Shown: positions 33,250 through 43,215 of the stretch, piece after piece
How the letters are laid out: each line of letters begins with the position of its first letter
How positions within the stretch are numbered: the stretch's first letter is position 1
NCBI GenBank assembly: GCA_945643635.1
Contig: CALZFC010000005.1
Span: 896,501 to 960,500 of the forward strand
Length of the DNA stretch: 64,000 nucleotides
Source: Allodiplogaster sudhausi
Lineage: Eukaryota; Nematoda; Chromadorea; Rhabditida; Diplogasteridae
Direction: 5' to 3'
Notes under the pieces: generated by a model
What the model was told of the DNA's origin: nothing
Database searches by the model: none
What the model saw: the letters and a program-made list of their open reading frames with translations, nothing else
Position numbers and translations under genes: made by a program

Positions 33250-36200
33250 TTACTCGTGCGAGTTGATAACAATCTGCCGCTTCTTCGGGTCATCGAAGCG
33301 ATCTTGGCTCTGCACAGAATTGAGCATGAGAAAGGCGAAGGTGAAGGCAGCTGCGAAGATAAGAACAGCTATGATTCCCATCAGAGAGCCGGCCGAGAAC
33401 GTTCCCGTGCAACTGTCGATCTGGATGGAGAAAGAAGAGTGAAATGAGAAGGAGCAGAGAAAGAAAAGTGAGAGAGAGAGAGGAGGAGGGAGGAGAATCA
33501 AATAACGTGAAATGGTAATGTAAGATAAAATTGAATACAAAATCAATAAATAAAAAAATAGCTAATAGATAAAAAAGGTAAGAAATCATCGAGTGAATTG
33601 AAAAGTACTCACCTTGAAGTCGAAGACGGTGAGTCCACTGCGGCTTATATTGTTGTGAGAAAAGAGCTGGACCTGTTGAAGAAATCAGTTCTATTTTTGA
33701 GACACCTCATTTGAATTTTTCATCATTGCCCGTTCATCATGTTTATCATGGGCAGCCAGCTGCAATCTCTTCAAAGTGTGAGTTTTTAATGGCAGGCTTT
33801 ACATCACATACCAGATCTTCACTTGGTTGTGTTTAATATGAAGAAAATATAAAAATATATATATATATATATATTGAATATATATATATTGAATGAAATC
33901 ATGCCTGAATGTTGTAGAATCCAATGCCGAATCTGATGGACGTGTTCGCACGAGGAGTTTTGCTCGTCTTGTCAGTATCGAAGAAGGCGACTTCCGTGTT
34001 GTGGCAGTTCCATCCGTAGCCGAACACGCTGCCCATCCCGATCAGCTTCGTCTCGTTTACATGTGAGCCACTCTTTAAAAAACTCCCTTTCTTTCTTGAT
34101 GTGACATAGGCATTTCTAGTAAGAGAATATAACAACAGCATTTCGTACAATAGCCCAATGAAATCGAGTAAAAAGTGAATAATGTTCGTGCTCAATTCTA
34201 AATATTGTGAATTAGGAAAAAGCTACCAGTGCGACGATGGCACTGCTGATTGATTTAAACTTAATGCCATCAAGTAGCTTGAACTCCTTCAGCCTCCAAT
34301 ACCCCGAATAGCGATGCTCGAACGTCAGGCTACGAGAAGAACATTGAGTACTTGCCATTTTGAAAGAGCTGGGGACTTTTTATAGTTACGCTAATCGTTA
34401 AAAAGGAAATATATATATATATATATATATATATACAACTCTCCGTTTAATTTACGTCGACTATAAGTTTTGTTTATCAAATGTTTTGAATGAGAGCGTA
34501 CTTGAAGTGAAAGGGGCCTTTTACTACGTGAAGGGTATTATTGTCTTTGTCGACTGCCTTTGGGTCGTAGACAGGATTAATGTGGACGATAAAGTAGCTC
34601 AGCGCCCTGAACGAGTACGAGTTCTTGCTTGCACAACGATTTCTGAACATTGGAATTGTTGAATACTCCGTAATCAGTTAAAATGCGTACAGTGGCAGTT
34701 GCATATGTCGGCTTCTCCCCCTCTTTTCGAACTTCGAGCACAAAGTTTAGTTCTTCGAGGTAGAGGAGACATGTCTGGCTGAAAAGAATGGAGAAGATAA
34801 TAGACACTAACGGAGAACATAATTGGGATAAGAGGAATAGGGCATATCGATTAGAATGGTGTGGAAGTTCAGATCTTCTATTTCACTCTTTTGATTTTCC
34901 CACTTCTAGGTTGTATGCTAGATCATTTTAACATTTAGGCGCTGTATTTTCAGCCTATGAAAATACAGCGAATAAATGTTTGCTTTCTATTGACTCCTTT
35001 TCTACCGGGATAAATGCAATTGAAGCGGTATTTAAAGTTCGCAGCCAGTCTGTTACATGTTTCACCTCCTCACACTAAGCCCTGATCGACAATCGCTACT
35101 CAAACCCCCTGCTGTCCCTCTCCATCTTGTACCATCTCCGGGAACAGGCATCCCCGCTTGGTGCGACTCGTGTGCGTCGATATCTACCCCCTCCCCTTCC
35201 CTCTATTTCTCAGTAATTGTGTCTACAATAAATTATTTTTATGTCTTATCTGCCACATCGAAATAGTTCGTGTAAGAGAGGGGAATGAAAAAAATGTGAC
35301 AAAAGAGAAGAGAGAACAAGAAAGGGGAATAAAATACTAAAAATGCGCTGATATTTCATGAATTGTTTTAAAAAAAAAGGCGATTCGAGAACGAGAGACA
35401 CTTACTTTCGGACTCCGTTAGTTTCAGTGTAGTTGACAGGCGGCAGGAGGAGAGGCATATCCAACTTTATTTTCTACAACAAAGCTATAATAGTTCCTAG
35501 CCATAACTTTTAACATGATGCCACTCCTTTCCTTAACACTGTTGCTCTCTTTCCCGATATTCATCACTATTCTGCAAATTATACATAAAAGAAGATCGTA
35601 CCTTCTTCAATGCTTCTGAGTTGGTGACCACGAATGCCGTCGCTGGCAGCTGAAGAAGAGGCGCCGCGATCTTTTCCAGAGCCTTCCAATCTTCGGCTGA
35701 TATAGTTTTTTTTAAATTTATATTTCTTGACACAAAATAATAAAATTACCTAAACGATATCGCGGATTAGCTTAAACTTGCCTTGGACTATAACGACAGC
35801 AGAGCCCTTTTTATGCGGGTTTGTCGCGTTCACAAAAGACCACGTTGCGCCAATCTGATGATAAAATCTTTTAAAATCTGTTTTTAAATAAAATAAAAGT
35901 AGTGATTGACGAATTGGGAAGATGAGGTGGCTTCCTTTAAATCAAGTCTTAGTTTAACTGAATAAGGAGTTTATAATTTTATCTATTATTATAAATAAAG
36001 TATAAAATGTCTCACACTACTCAATGATCCATAATACTCCTAATTAATAACATTATCGCTTGGAAGAGAATATGCAGCTGCGAGGCGTGAGAACTTCGCA
36101 AGCGTGAAAGTGGGATTGACGAAAATGTAGAGGGGCTCTTCTGATGTCGCGGCAGCAAGAACTGCGTCCAGAGATGAAATACTAAAGCTGAGTGTAATTA

Positions 36201-36440
36201 ACTGTAGCTTATCTTTTCATTAGGTAAAAACATAAGAGCCCTATTTATATATCAATTTATAATTGTGGTTTTCAGATTGAAAAAAATGTCAATAACTCTG
36301 TCGAGGTGTCTGAATGTCCAAGCGGAATAAAATTGAATGACAAAAAAAGTCGAACTCCAAGTTCTTCTTCGATGAGAAGACGACAGCATCGAATGATGCG
36401 AAACGCCCAAGGCGAGGGAGAGAAGCAGCGAGAACTTCAT
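33250..36440 (-). CDS. vha-19-like: V-ATPase accessory subunit S1 (Ac45/ATP6AP1-like), copy 1
   Basis: Exons in order on the minus strand: about 36440-36353 (signal peptide MKFSLLLSLALGVS), about 36186-36054, 35862-35791, 35696-35603, 35474-35406, 34774-34686, 34640-34540, 34330-34210, 34071-33905, 33673-33613 and 33422-33250. The C-terminus holds the family signature: one transmembrane helix after CTGTFSAGS, then NSVQSQDRFDDPKKRQ before the stop; human ATP6AP1 has the equivalent TMDRFDDHKG. Ac45 is a glycosylated type I membrane protein that assembles with the V-ATPase Vo sector and guides its trafficking. Two introns appear to use GC donors (after GTCCAAG at 35791 and after ATTCAG at 33905). 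In exon 1 the signal peptide and the downstream FDAVVFSSKKNLE are in different frames, so a 1-base shift (real or a sequence error) lies near 36395. Listed as a gene; its intactness is uncertain. Confidence 0.85.
34940..34970. repeat. 13-bp stem hairpin in intron
   Basis: CGCTGTATTTTCA, a 5-base loop, then TGAAAATACAGCG: a perfect inverted repeat inside the long (about 630 bp) fifth intron of Ac45 copy 1. Confidence 0.85.
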
Positions 36441-36786
36441 TTGCTCGATTTTGGCCCAACCGAGCTATGTATTTCGCGGTTAGTCATTCATTTCCATTCC
36501 CCACTGAGGAAGAAGAAACAAAAACAGAATCATTGATTCTGTTTTTCTTTCTTCTTCTTCAGTAGAAAAGGGAAATGTGTGAGAATGCTTGATTAGTTTT
36601 GTGTTGATGTCGAAATGAGACTTTAATGTGTCGGCAACTGTGTAGAAGAACAATTAAAATTAGAGAACGATTAGTCAATCGTAACAATGAATATTGCGAT
36701 TTAAAAGTGCGACAATTGATTCTTGATGTACAGTGCTACGCTAAATAAAACCAAATTCACAGTAGCAAAAAGACTCAAAGATTTTT

Positions 36787-39627
36787 CTACTCGCGCACGT
36801 TGATCAGGATTTGCCGCTGTTTCGGGTCGTCGAGGCGGTCGAGGGTCTGCACCGAGTTGAGCATCAACATTCCAAAGAGAAGGATTGAGATCATCACGAG
36901 GGCGGAGATGATTCCCATCCAGGAAGCTGCGGAGAATGTGCCCGTGCAGTTATCGATCTGGTAAGGAGAGAGAGAAAATAGAGGGAAGTGAGAGAGAGAA
37001 AGAGACAGCAAGAAGTCGGGGGAGGGGGGAGGAATGAAAAAAAAAATTATCACCAGGGTCAGAGCGGCAGTGTGTGGAACAAACCTTTCGGTTGAAAAAG
37101 CTCATTCCATCGAGAGTGACGTTGTCGTGGGTGTACAGTTGAATCTGTCCACGAAGATCTTTATCAATTTATCTTTTCAGCAATTGTGAGAGCAGAAATA
37201 ATTAGTTTATCTTTTTCTAAAATTCGTACTAGAGAGTGGTATTTAAAAGGTAAATAAATACGTTACTCGTCCTTGCCTGAGTGTTGTGGAAGCCGATGCC
37301 AAGTCGATTGGTCTCCTTGTCCGTCACGAAGAAGGCGACCTCTGAGTTCTGGCAGTTCCAGCCGTACGCGAACACGCTGCCCATGCCGATCATGGCAGAC
37401 GATGTGGAGATGCCCTTCTGAAGACAAAATACGATCGGTTGGACAAAATTCCCTCTTTTCCAATTTTCTCAGTTATTGCTGAGGATAAGCAAAGGTGAGT
37501 TTTCACCAATATTTTGCTTAGATAATTTTTAACCTTTGCAACAAGGGCTGAATCCGCGGTGATTTGGATGTCATCGAGAAGCTCGAACGTTTTCAGCTGC
37601 CAGTAGCCCAAGTAATGATGCTCGATTACCAGCCTAAGTATATAAATAAATAAACTAACTTTGAAGTTCCGGCGCCAATGTTTCTCTACAAAGTGCGTTT
37701 TGCGAGTGCGGGCAAATCGAGCTTCCTGCACTGTGCGTATGAAAGTTCCATGGTATTTTATAAAACAATTTACTGCAATAAACTATGAAATTAATAAGTG
37801 ATTGTACTTGAGATTGAATGGCCCGGCAACGGTGAGCTTTTCCTTGGCATCGGCTTCGGTTGTCGGATTTGTCTTTGGCTTAATGCGGATGATGAAGGTG
37901 CTCAGCGCGCTAAATATCAAATCGAATGTTATAACGAATATATTTTACCGCCATTTTTAATAAGTAATTTGTGTGCCAAAATAACCTTTTGATGCCTCCG
38001 TCAAGGCTTGACAAGTTCGCGTACGGACAAGTCACATAAGTTGGATCCCAGTCAAAGGTCGACGGATTAGTTGGTGTTCCGGTTTCATTGTCAATGCGAA
38101 GCTAAAATATAATTTTATATAATTTTTGTCTTCTAATCTTGGAAGATGAATGCCCCCACAGTAACAGTGATGTAAGTCGGCTTTGCAGTTGCGGTCTTGC
38201 GCGTTTCGAGCACAAAGTTGAGGCCTTCCAGGAAGAGCATGCAGGGTTGCCTGTTTTTAAGAATTACATTATTTATTTTAATGTGATTAGTTTGATACTG
38301 AAATACTGTAATTTAAGTTTAAATATAACATAATGTCGTTCGGTTTATATTAGTGCATTGGTTAAAGGAGGGTGATCACCGAAAAAATTATGAAAGGCAG
38401 TGCAATTTAAATCTCTCATAAATTTATTCGGTGATCGCCCTCCATTGATATTTGTTCGCATGGTCAAGCTTGTCACCCACTTCTTGACATCGCCGACAGG
38501 CGCATCGGTGAGATTGAAGGGCGGCATGATGAGCGGCATCCGCACGGCGACTCCGTTGGCCGCGTCGCGCCTCTCTCTCGCTGCGGCCTGCGAAAACCAC
38601 GGCACTCTTCTACTGTTTATGCCAGAGAATTCCCAAATGAGCTTTTGCACGAGCCAACTAACCATGTCAAGCGATGCTGGTGACTACGAAAGCCGTGGCC
38701 GGCATCTCTAGCAGCCCTTTTGAGAGTTCGTCAAGCGACTCCCAGCTGCTAGCTAAATAGTCCGAAATATACTTATTTCAAGAGAAAAAAAGTCGATGAA
38801 AAAAATCTTCAATCAATTCTTATTCATTGTAATTAAAAGGGAGGATTAGATTCGACTGTAAAAGTGCCTCCTCACCACGCACGACGTAGACAGCCGAACC
38901 AGGCTGATAGGGCTTCTCTGCGGTGATTGTCGGCGTCTTGTCAGCGAGCTATGTATGTATGTACATACATATAATAGGACATAGAATGAGTGAGGAATGG
39001 GATCGTTCATACTGAAGCTTATACTGCAAGCGCATAATCGGAGAGCATTGATTATTGCTTATATTTAGTTTTAAATTTCTTGAATTGTTTAATGAATGCT
39101 GACTGGAATGGCATCTTTGATGTGTCGAGATGCGACCGAGTTTGCAGCGCGGGCAGCGAGGGCGATTGGCGATGTGGCTGTTGAGCTCTCCTTCAATACT
39201 CTCATTAGCTGGCACATTCGAGCTCAGTGAAAAGTCCACTGACAATGAGATATTGCAGAAAAATTCAAAATCGAGTTTCGAAAATGGACGAGCCTTGTAG
39301 GCAGCAGCGTGGCGTGAGAAGAGTGCAAGCGTGAAGTCGGGCTGTACGAGGAAGAAGACGGGCGAGTCGACAGTCGCTGCCGCTACCAACGCGTCCGTGG
39401 ATGGCGCAAGACTGATTGCAAAGAGTGACGTCATCTTTTCTATACTCATTTCCTAATTTTAACCCGACTTTTTCTGTTCGAAAGTTTGAAGCCCTTGAAA
39501 CTCATTTTCCCATTTATATGTACATATGCCAATAACTAACTCGATATTCTTGGTGGACGAGAAGATGACCGAATCGTATGCACAAGCGAGAGCGACATAG
39601 AATGACAGAAGCAGGGGGAGTCGCATC
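36787..39627 (-). CDS. vha-19-like: V-ATPase accessory subunit S1 (Ac45/ATP6AP1-like), copy 2
   Basis: A tandem paralog upstream of copy 1 in the same orientation. Exon 1 (39627-about 39541) has a signal peptide, MRLPLLLSFYVALACAYDSV. Later exons include STDALVAAATVDSPVFFLV, TPTITAEKPYQPGSAVYVV, LLEMPATAFVVTS, LRIDNETGTPTNPSTFDWD, EHHYLGYWQLKTFELLDD, MIGMGSVFAYGWNCQNSEV and IQLYTHDNVTLDGMSFF. The last exon has the transmembrane helix and SVQTLDRLDDPKQRQ. It keeps an exon (about 39226-39119, VLKESSTATSPIALA) that copy 1 lacks. The donors after HAAAYK (39298) and after FHNTQ (37282) read AAG|GCTCGT and CAG|GCAAGG, so GC introns are required to hold frame. One extra base near 38676 converts the exon end to ...VVTSIA-stop, while removing one base restores the frame and the GTTAGT donor phase. 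Copy 2 is therefore a pseudogene or carries an assembly indel. Confidence 0.82.
38362..38447. repeat. small inverted repeat in Ac45 copy 2 intron
   Basis: AAGGAGGGTGATCACCGAA is answered about 45 bp later by TTCGGTGATCGCCCTCCATT in reverse complement, with one or two mismatches. A related AAAGGAGGATGATCACT occurs at 48724, so this may be a short miniature element. Confidence 0.6.
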
Positions 39628-40250
39628 TTGGAATTATTACTTTTCTGTTCATTATATCACGATAGTACCTACTTTCAACATTACTCCTATAAATATAAAC
39701 AATACTATGCAAAAATCACAGTTATATTGGTATAAAAACTCGAATAATTTGAAAAATGTTAAATTTCTATACAAAGAAAACCGAAGACCGAAGAGCGGAG
39801 CCTCTTCACTCTTGACTACTTATATGAGTGCTCTTCTTGCTCGCTCCCCTGGCTTATTCTTGCCTGCTTTCTCGCTTATCGCTCTTGTGCCTTAGAAGGC
39901 ATGCCAGCGAGATATCTAGTCAAAGAGAGAGAGCGAAAGAAGGAAAGAGTTAGAGTGATAAGGGCGGGGGTGAAAAAAATTGAGAAATTCACTAATAACT
40001 TGTCAAAATAATGAAGAAAATTTGTCGTAAATTGGAAAAAGATCGTTTAGATGTCAGCAAGATGATCGTTTGTCATCTTTATCATATCTAGAATGGAAAA
40101 GAATACATTCACCACACAACCCCATCCCTATGCTGTTCCTCTCCCAGCTTGTACAGTCTCTAACAAAGCCTCGCTGGCTTAACGTTTAGTAGATGCATTT
40201 CTAGAGGCGTTGCCGCTGGGGCGGTCCACGGGGAGGCCGAAAGAATGGCG
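39628..40250. other. intergenic, no supported gene
   Basis: The putative promoter side of Ac45 copy 2. AT-rich, with a (GA)n run at 39926-39950. No clear TATA box or conserved element was seen. Confidence 0.4.
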
Positions 40251-40254
40251 TTCC

Positions 40255-40372
40255 CCGCATATAACGTATTGTGAGCTCAGCGTTTTCAAGAACGTTGCGG
40301 TCAACTGATGCGGAACGCAAAGACGCTTACGGTCAATACAACAACATCCTAGAAGAACTTCCAGATACACAA
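40255..40372 (-). pseudogene. fossil receptor exon 2 (TM2)
   Basis: The minus strand reads a splice-like CTTCTAG followed by GATGTTGTTGTATTGACCGT and continues through CGCATCA and GTTGACCGCAACGTTCTTGA. It aligns with exon 2 of the receptor genes (47162-47056) but has an internal deletion and stops. No other receptor exon is near, so this is a stranded relic about 3 kb from the present cluster. Confidence 0.65.
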
Positions 40373-40531
40373 TTCTACTTGTTATTTGGGTACCCTATTC
40401 TTAAAGCACGATCCATAAATAAGCGTCCGTTGCGCGCTGCTTAGAAATTCATTCGGCTTCTGAAAAAAGCCGATCTGAAAAAGGTGACCTTGCGAACGCC
40501 AATTTCCTAGGTTTTTAAAAAAAATAAATCC

Positions 40532-41353
40532 CGGAACACAAAAGTGCAAGAAAATCAGGCGAACAAAACATTTTAAACTGTTTCAAAGTTTTATCTGTCT
40601 GCACTATACATATTTCTGATCCGTCCGTTCTGACAAATTTTTGGAGAGTATTTCAAATCTATTTTCTCTGCTTCTTTAGGACGATGGATTTTTTCTCTAC
40701 TCCTTTTGTTCTTTTTCGAGGCAAAAATCAACTAAAGATAAAAACTTTTTAAAATTTTTATCCAGATTGTTGCTATGTCTTTGTTTCAGCGAAGATTTCT
40801 ATCAACGAGTTCTATCAACGATCAAGGATAAATGCCGTTGGTCTTTTTAATGTTTAGAAATAACAAGTCCAAATGTAGTGGCTTTTGGCGAGGCACTAAA
40901 CGCGTCTTCTAACATTGAAAATTACTAGAGAATGAATGCAGTGTGAAGGGAATGACCGACGATAAAATAACTTCTTATATTTTTCTGCATTGAGAATTCA
41001 TGAAAGATCAATTGGTCACTTTAATTAGTGGCCGCTAATTTTTTTTCCATTGTTTAGAAAACATTCGAATTCCGGAACACAAAACTGCAAAAAAAATCAG
41101 GCGAACAAAACATTTTAAACTATTTCAAAGTTTTATCTGTCTGCACTATACATACATATTTCTGTCCATTTTGATCGGTCCGTTCTGACAAATTTTTTAG
41201 AGAGTATTTCAAATTTACTTTCTCTGCTTCTTTTGGACGATGGATTTTTTCTCTACTCCTTTTGTTCTCTTTCGAGGCAAAAATCAGCTAAAGATAAAAA
41301 CTTTTTAAAATTTTTATCCAAGATTGTTGCTATCTCTTTTTTCAGGGAAGATT
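40532..41353 (+). repeat. tandem direct repeat of about 270 bp
   Basis: The segment beginning CCGGAACACAAAAGTGCAAG at 40532-40799 recurs with few changes at about 41074-41353. It includes CAGGCGAACAAAACATTTTA, TCTGCACTATACATA and GACGATGGATTTTTTCTCTA. Between the copies lies the left arm of a larger inverted repeat. Confidence 0.85.
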
Positions 41354-41426
41354 TCAAGACGTGTGTCACCTAAGTTACTTTAAAATAAACATTTATGACT
41401 CGGGTCAGGGTCTTTCAGGCTTCGTC

Positions 41427-41855
41427 CTAGTCGAATCGCTCAGGAGAGCGCTTGAGGACATTGAGAGGATCCTCGCCAGCGAAACCCGGCTTCATGCTGA
41501 CGCGGCCAAGCGCCAAGCTGGGATCCTGCAATCAATACAGTCACATCATGATTTCCCAATTCCTCTCGCACCCTCTATTTCTCACTCTCCATTTCTCTCA
41601 CTCTCCATTTCTCTCATTCTCTCTTCATTTCTCTCTTTCCCAGCCTCGCTCACTCTCTGCGCCTCGCACCCGTTTCTTTATGTCGACAGTTTCGAGAGGA
41701 GAGCGCTTGAGGGCATTGAGAGGATCCTCGTCAGCGAAACCCGGCTGGAAGCTGGGGCGGCCAAACACGCCAGGGTCGGGAGCGGCGAACGCGTCGAAGT
41801 GGAGCTCCGAGATGACGACGGCGAACACGAGCAGGAGACGGAATGAGAGATACAT
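41427..41855 (-). CDS. putative neuropeptide-like precursor, 94 aa, two exons
   Basis: Exon 1 (41855-41670) and exon 2 (41525-41427) join in phase 0 across a 144-bp GT-AG intron, giving 94 residues and a stop. Residues 1-24 form a signal peptide (MYLSFRLLLVFAVVISELHF, then DAFA). The rest holds two similar segments. The first contains FGRPSFQPGFADEDPLNALK and R; the second contains LGRVSMKPGFAGEDPLNVLK and R. Each ends in a Lys-Arg dibasic site, and another KKR sits at the exon junction. Processing would release two related peptides of about 23-26 residues ending in DPLNAL and DPLNVL, not amidated because no Gly precedes KR. The architecture is that of nematode nlp-type neuropeptide genes, but I do not recognise this peptide family. 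The two exons themselves look duplicated. Confidence 0.72.
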
Positions 41856-41862
41856 CTCACCC

Positions 41863-41864
41863 TG

Positions 41865-41902
<38 letters not shown>

Positions 41903-42080
41903 AGATAGTCAGAGAGAGAGGGAAGAGTGAGGGAATGAGAGAGAGAAATAGAAATAAATAGAGCGAGAACGGAGGAGGGAGAAGGTGAGAGCGAGCGAGA
42001 GAACGAGAGGAGATGGAGGACAGAGTAATGAAGCTCACTCGAATGCGGGAACAGAAGCGGAGACGGAGAAGACAATGGTT
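41863..42080. repeat. (GA)n tract upstream of the peptide gene
   Basis: A nearly pure (GA)n run at 41868-41900 continues as imperfect purine repeat to about 42020. It begins 8 bases upstream of the peptide gene's start codon. Confidence 0.85.
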
Positions 42081-42909
42081 ATTTCACTTGTTGTGTCTTC
42101 TTTTATAGGGCTGGAGGATGGAGTACTTTCGTAAGGGCGAGGGAATGAATAGTGCATGTATGGTAATCTTCTTAAAATTTTTGGAGAAGCGATAACAAAA
42201 TGTCCGAAATTTCATGAAATAATGAGAATGGTGCAAATTAAAGTAATTCGAGTTATAAACAATTAATATGCAGATTTAAAATATTCAATTACATAAAATA
42301 GGGATGGATAATTAAGTACTTTCGCAAGGAAGATAGTAAAGTGCTGGTATGATAATCTTCTTACGTGATTATCGCCAAATACTTCACTTGTAAGTTTCTC
42401 TACGGCGAGCTTAAAAAAAAGTGCAAATTTGAGCATAAGATTTAATTATCCTATTGAAATTTTTGAAATTGAAAAAAAACCTTAATCTACAACTAATTCT
42501 TCCCCTCTCTCTTTCTCTTTCTCTGCCGTGTATATTGAGATATATCACGTAAGAAGATTATCATACCAGCACTATTCTCTCTTCTTTGCGAAAGTACTTA
42601 ATTATCCATCCCTATTTTATGTAATTGAATATTTTGTGTTCCGGAATTCGAATGGTTTTCTAAACAATGGAAAAAAAAATTAGCAGCCACTAATTAAAGT
42701 GACCAATTGATCTTTCATGAATTCTCAATGCAGAAAAATATAAGAAGTTATTTTATCGTCGGTCATTCCCTTCACACTGCATTCATTCTCTAGTAATTTT
42801 CAATGTTAGAAGACGCGTTTAGTGCCTCGCCAAAAGCCACTACATTTGGACTTGTTATTTCTAAACATTAAAAAGACCAACGGCATTTATCCTTGATCGT
42901 TGATAGAAC

Positions 42910-43060
42910 GACTATTTAGGAGTTATGCTTTCCGACCACACGCAGCGCTTCGGAACAGCAAGTACACTTTGGATATTGATAGGTTTTTAGATAACTGCTG
43001 AATGTGAGCCCATACATTTGATTGTTTCACGATGAGATATTTGAATTAGATACATGTTTT
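42910..43060 (-). repeat. receptor-associated dispersed block, copy a
   Basis: Contains, in reverse complement, TACTTGCTGTTCCG, GTGGTCGGAAAGCA and CAAATATCTCATCGTGAAA. The same blocks recur at 50605-50850 and 57778-58040, and in part at 52110-52260. It lies about 150 bp upstream of receptor 1. Confidence 0.7.
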
Positions 43061-43215
43061 TTTGCTTCTTTCCGGCACCATTTCCCTTTTCAGATATGTA
43101 TATGTACTTGATCTTCGTTAGGCATGCGTACGCACTCAATGGGACACTGAATTAATGTGGGTACGGAAGCATAAGCTACAATTTCCCAATTTCCTATTAA
43201 ATACTGAATATCCGT

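Larger units (their letters stand above)
40809..42909. repeat. nested inverted repeats around the small secreted-peptide gene
   Basis: Outer arms 40809-41084 and 42632-42909 (about 277 bp each) are near-perfect reverse complements. Shared blocks include CAAATGTAGTGGCTTTTGGC and CATGAAAGATCAATTGGTCA. A second inverted pair lies inside: about 42281-42373 and 42545-42637 (GGGATGGATAATTAAGTACT; GGTATGATAATCTTCTTACG). No transposase is encoded and no target duplication was found at the outer ends. It may be a composite foldback element that carries or surrounds the peptide gene. Confidence 0.8.
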
